Of a stretch of DNA of 20,104 bases, positions 19,742-20,104 are shown piece after piece. Each line of letters begins with the position of its first letter. The first letter of the stretch is position 1. Below the pieces are notes generated by a model, which did not search any database, was not told where the DNA came from, and was given only the letters and a program-made list of their open reading frames with translations. This DNA comes from a virus. The position numbers and the translations under genes are program-made. The stretch lies in the IMG/VR virus record IMGVR_UViG_3300048930_000663, positions 1 to 20,104 of that record. One strand, written 5' to 3'.

Positions 19742-20104
19742 CCTTAAACGCCATTTGAGGCACCAATGAAGAACAGCTGCGCCGGCGTCGGACTTTTCAA
19801 GCGATGTGTCCCGACCGGGCCACCCAGGTCGGATCTTTCAGACTGCGGCGCGGCGCCCGTTCCGATTGCAGGCTACAGCAGCAGCGGCAAAAACCGCACA
19901 ACCACGCCATCGGTCCCAGCCCATCCCACTCAGTCCCAGCCCATCCCGGTTTCTTTCTCTTCTAGTGTCCCGGTGCAAGGTTGGTGCGAGTCAGGCTGAC
20001 GTAGAGCAGGCGATTGTCACGGGACTGTCGACAACCCACGTCTCGCTTGGGAGTATCGATCCCGTCGCTGCCTCGGATTGAATCGCAGCTGGTTCCGGAG
20101 GGCC
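19742..20104. other. Gene-free stretch after the repressor: expected phage left end and host junction
   Basis: No convincing gene was found in these 363 bases. In Mu-like phages the transposase-binding left end lies just beyond the repressor gene, so the junction with host DNA should be here. Visible structure is a 15-bp direct repeat pair (19913-19927 and 19933-19947) and shorter repeats such as GGTGCAAG (19972-19979) and GGTGCGAG (19983-19990). One candidate terminus in ACA is at 20030-20032 (the palindrome TGTCGACA), but nothing proves it. Short open frames here run over this DNA but lack gene-like sequence. Confidence 0.5.
19913..19947. repeat. 15-bp direct repeat pair with 20-bp period, candidate transposase-binding sites
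   Basis: GTCCCAGCCCATCCC occurs twice without mismatch, at 19913-19927 and 19933-19947, giving a 20-bp period close to two DNA turns. MuA-family transposases bind repeated sites of about 22 bp at each phage end, and this is where the left-end sites are expected. No third copy was found in the window. Confidence 0.65.

Larger units (their letters stand above)
1..19990 (-). mobile_element. Mu-like transposable prophage, partial, reverse orientation
   Basis: The gene order repressor / Ner / DDE transposase / MuB ATPase / Gam / GemA / Mor / lysis / TraR-DksA / gp25-like / gp26-like / DUF3486 / large terminase / DUF935 portal / F-like head protein is that of Mu-like transposable phages. All genes except the repressor are on the minus strand, so the phage left end lies near the right edge of the window. 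The outer boundary was not located exactly: it should fall somewhere after the repressor, within about 19950-20104, and the right-hand limit given here is approximate. No gene in the listed set is obviously broken, so the prophage may be functional, although the tail genes and the right end cannot be seen. Confidence 0.93.

Noticed and set aside
19742-20081. Plus-strand ORFs after the repressor
   Set aside because: The translations are proline/serine-rich with no motif, and they run over the repeats expected at the phage end.
1-20104. tRNA genes, rRNA genes and CRISPR arrays
   Set aside because: No cloverleaf-like tRNA, rRNA signature or regularly spaced repeat-spacer pattern was seen by eye.

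Overview
The window is a large part of a Mu-like transposable prophage (siphovirus or myovirus of the Mu/B3/D3112/BcepMu type). It lies in reverse orientation: almost every gene is on the minus strand and only the repressor is on the plus strand. The high G+C content and the gene repertoire suggest a high-GC proteobacterial host, perhaps a Xanthomonadales-like gammaproteobacterium or a betaproteobacterium. No host gene is recognisable, so the host is an inference.

In phage order (right to left): (1) 19742-20104 has no gene. It holds 15-bp direct repeats spaced 20 bp apart and probably contains the phage left end and the host junction. (2) The immunity switch is an S24/LexA-type repressor (+) and a Ner/Cro-like protein (-). 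They diverge from a 210-bp operator region rich in GTGCGA half-sites. (3) The early transposition-replication operon holds a small regulator-like gene, MuA-like DDE transposase, MuB-like ATPase, several small genes, Gam, GemA and further small genes, ending in a Mor-family activator. Start and stop codons overlap almost throughout (ATGA, GTGA, TGATG), except at an 11-bp perfect hairpin between the transposase and MuB genes. (4) The middle region, where Mu-like phages often vary, carries two tiny cysteine-rich ORFs and then a complete type II restriction-modification pair of the BsuBI/PstI family. This region is visibly richer in A+T than its flanks and looks like an acquired cargo module. (5) The late region starts with a lysis cassette: a putative holin, a membrane-anchored lytic transglycosylase, four small membrane proteins, and an Rz gene with Rz1 nested in another frame. 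(6) The head-packaging genes follow: a TraR/DksA zinc-finger protein, gp25- and gp26-like proteins, small terminase (DUF3486), large terminase, DUF935 portal and the start of the Mu F-like head morphogenesis gene, which runs off position 1.

How it probably works: the repressor blocks the leftward early promoter. When it is lost, possibly by RecA-stimulated self-cleavage, Ner, the transposase and MuB are made for replicative transposition. Mor then activates middle/late promoters, and the lysis and packaging genes follow. The restriction-modification pair could protect lysogens against other phages, stabilise the prophage by post-segregational killing, or (methylase) protect phage DNA in new hosts, the last being a job done by Mom in Mu. 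The rest of the head and tail genes and the right end lie beyond position 1.
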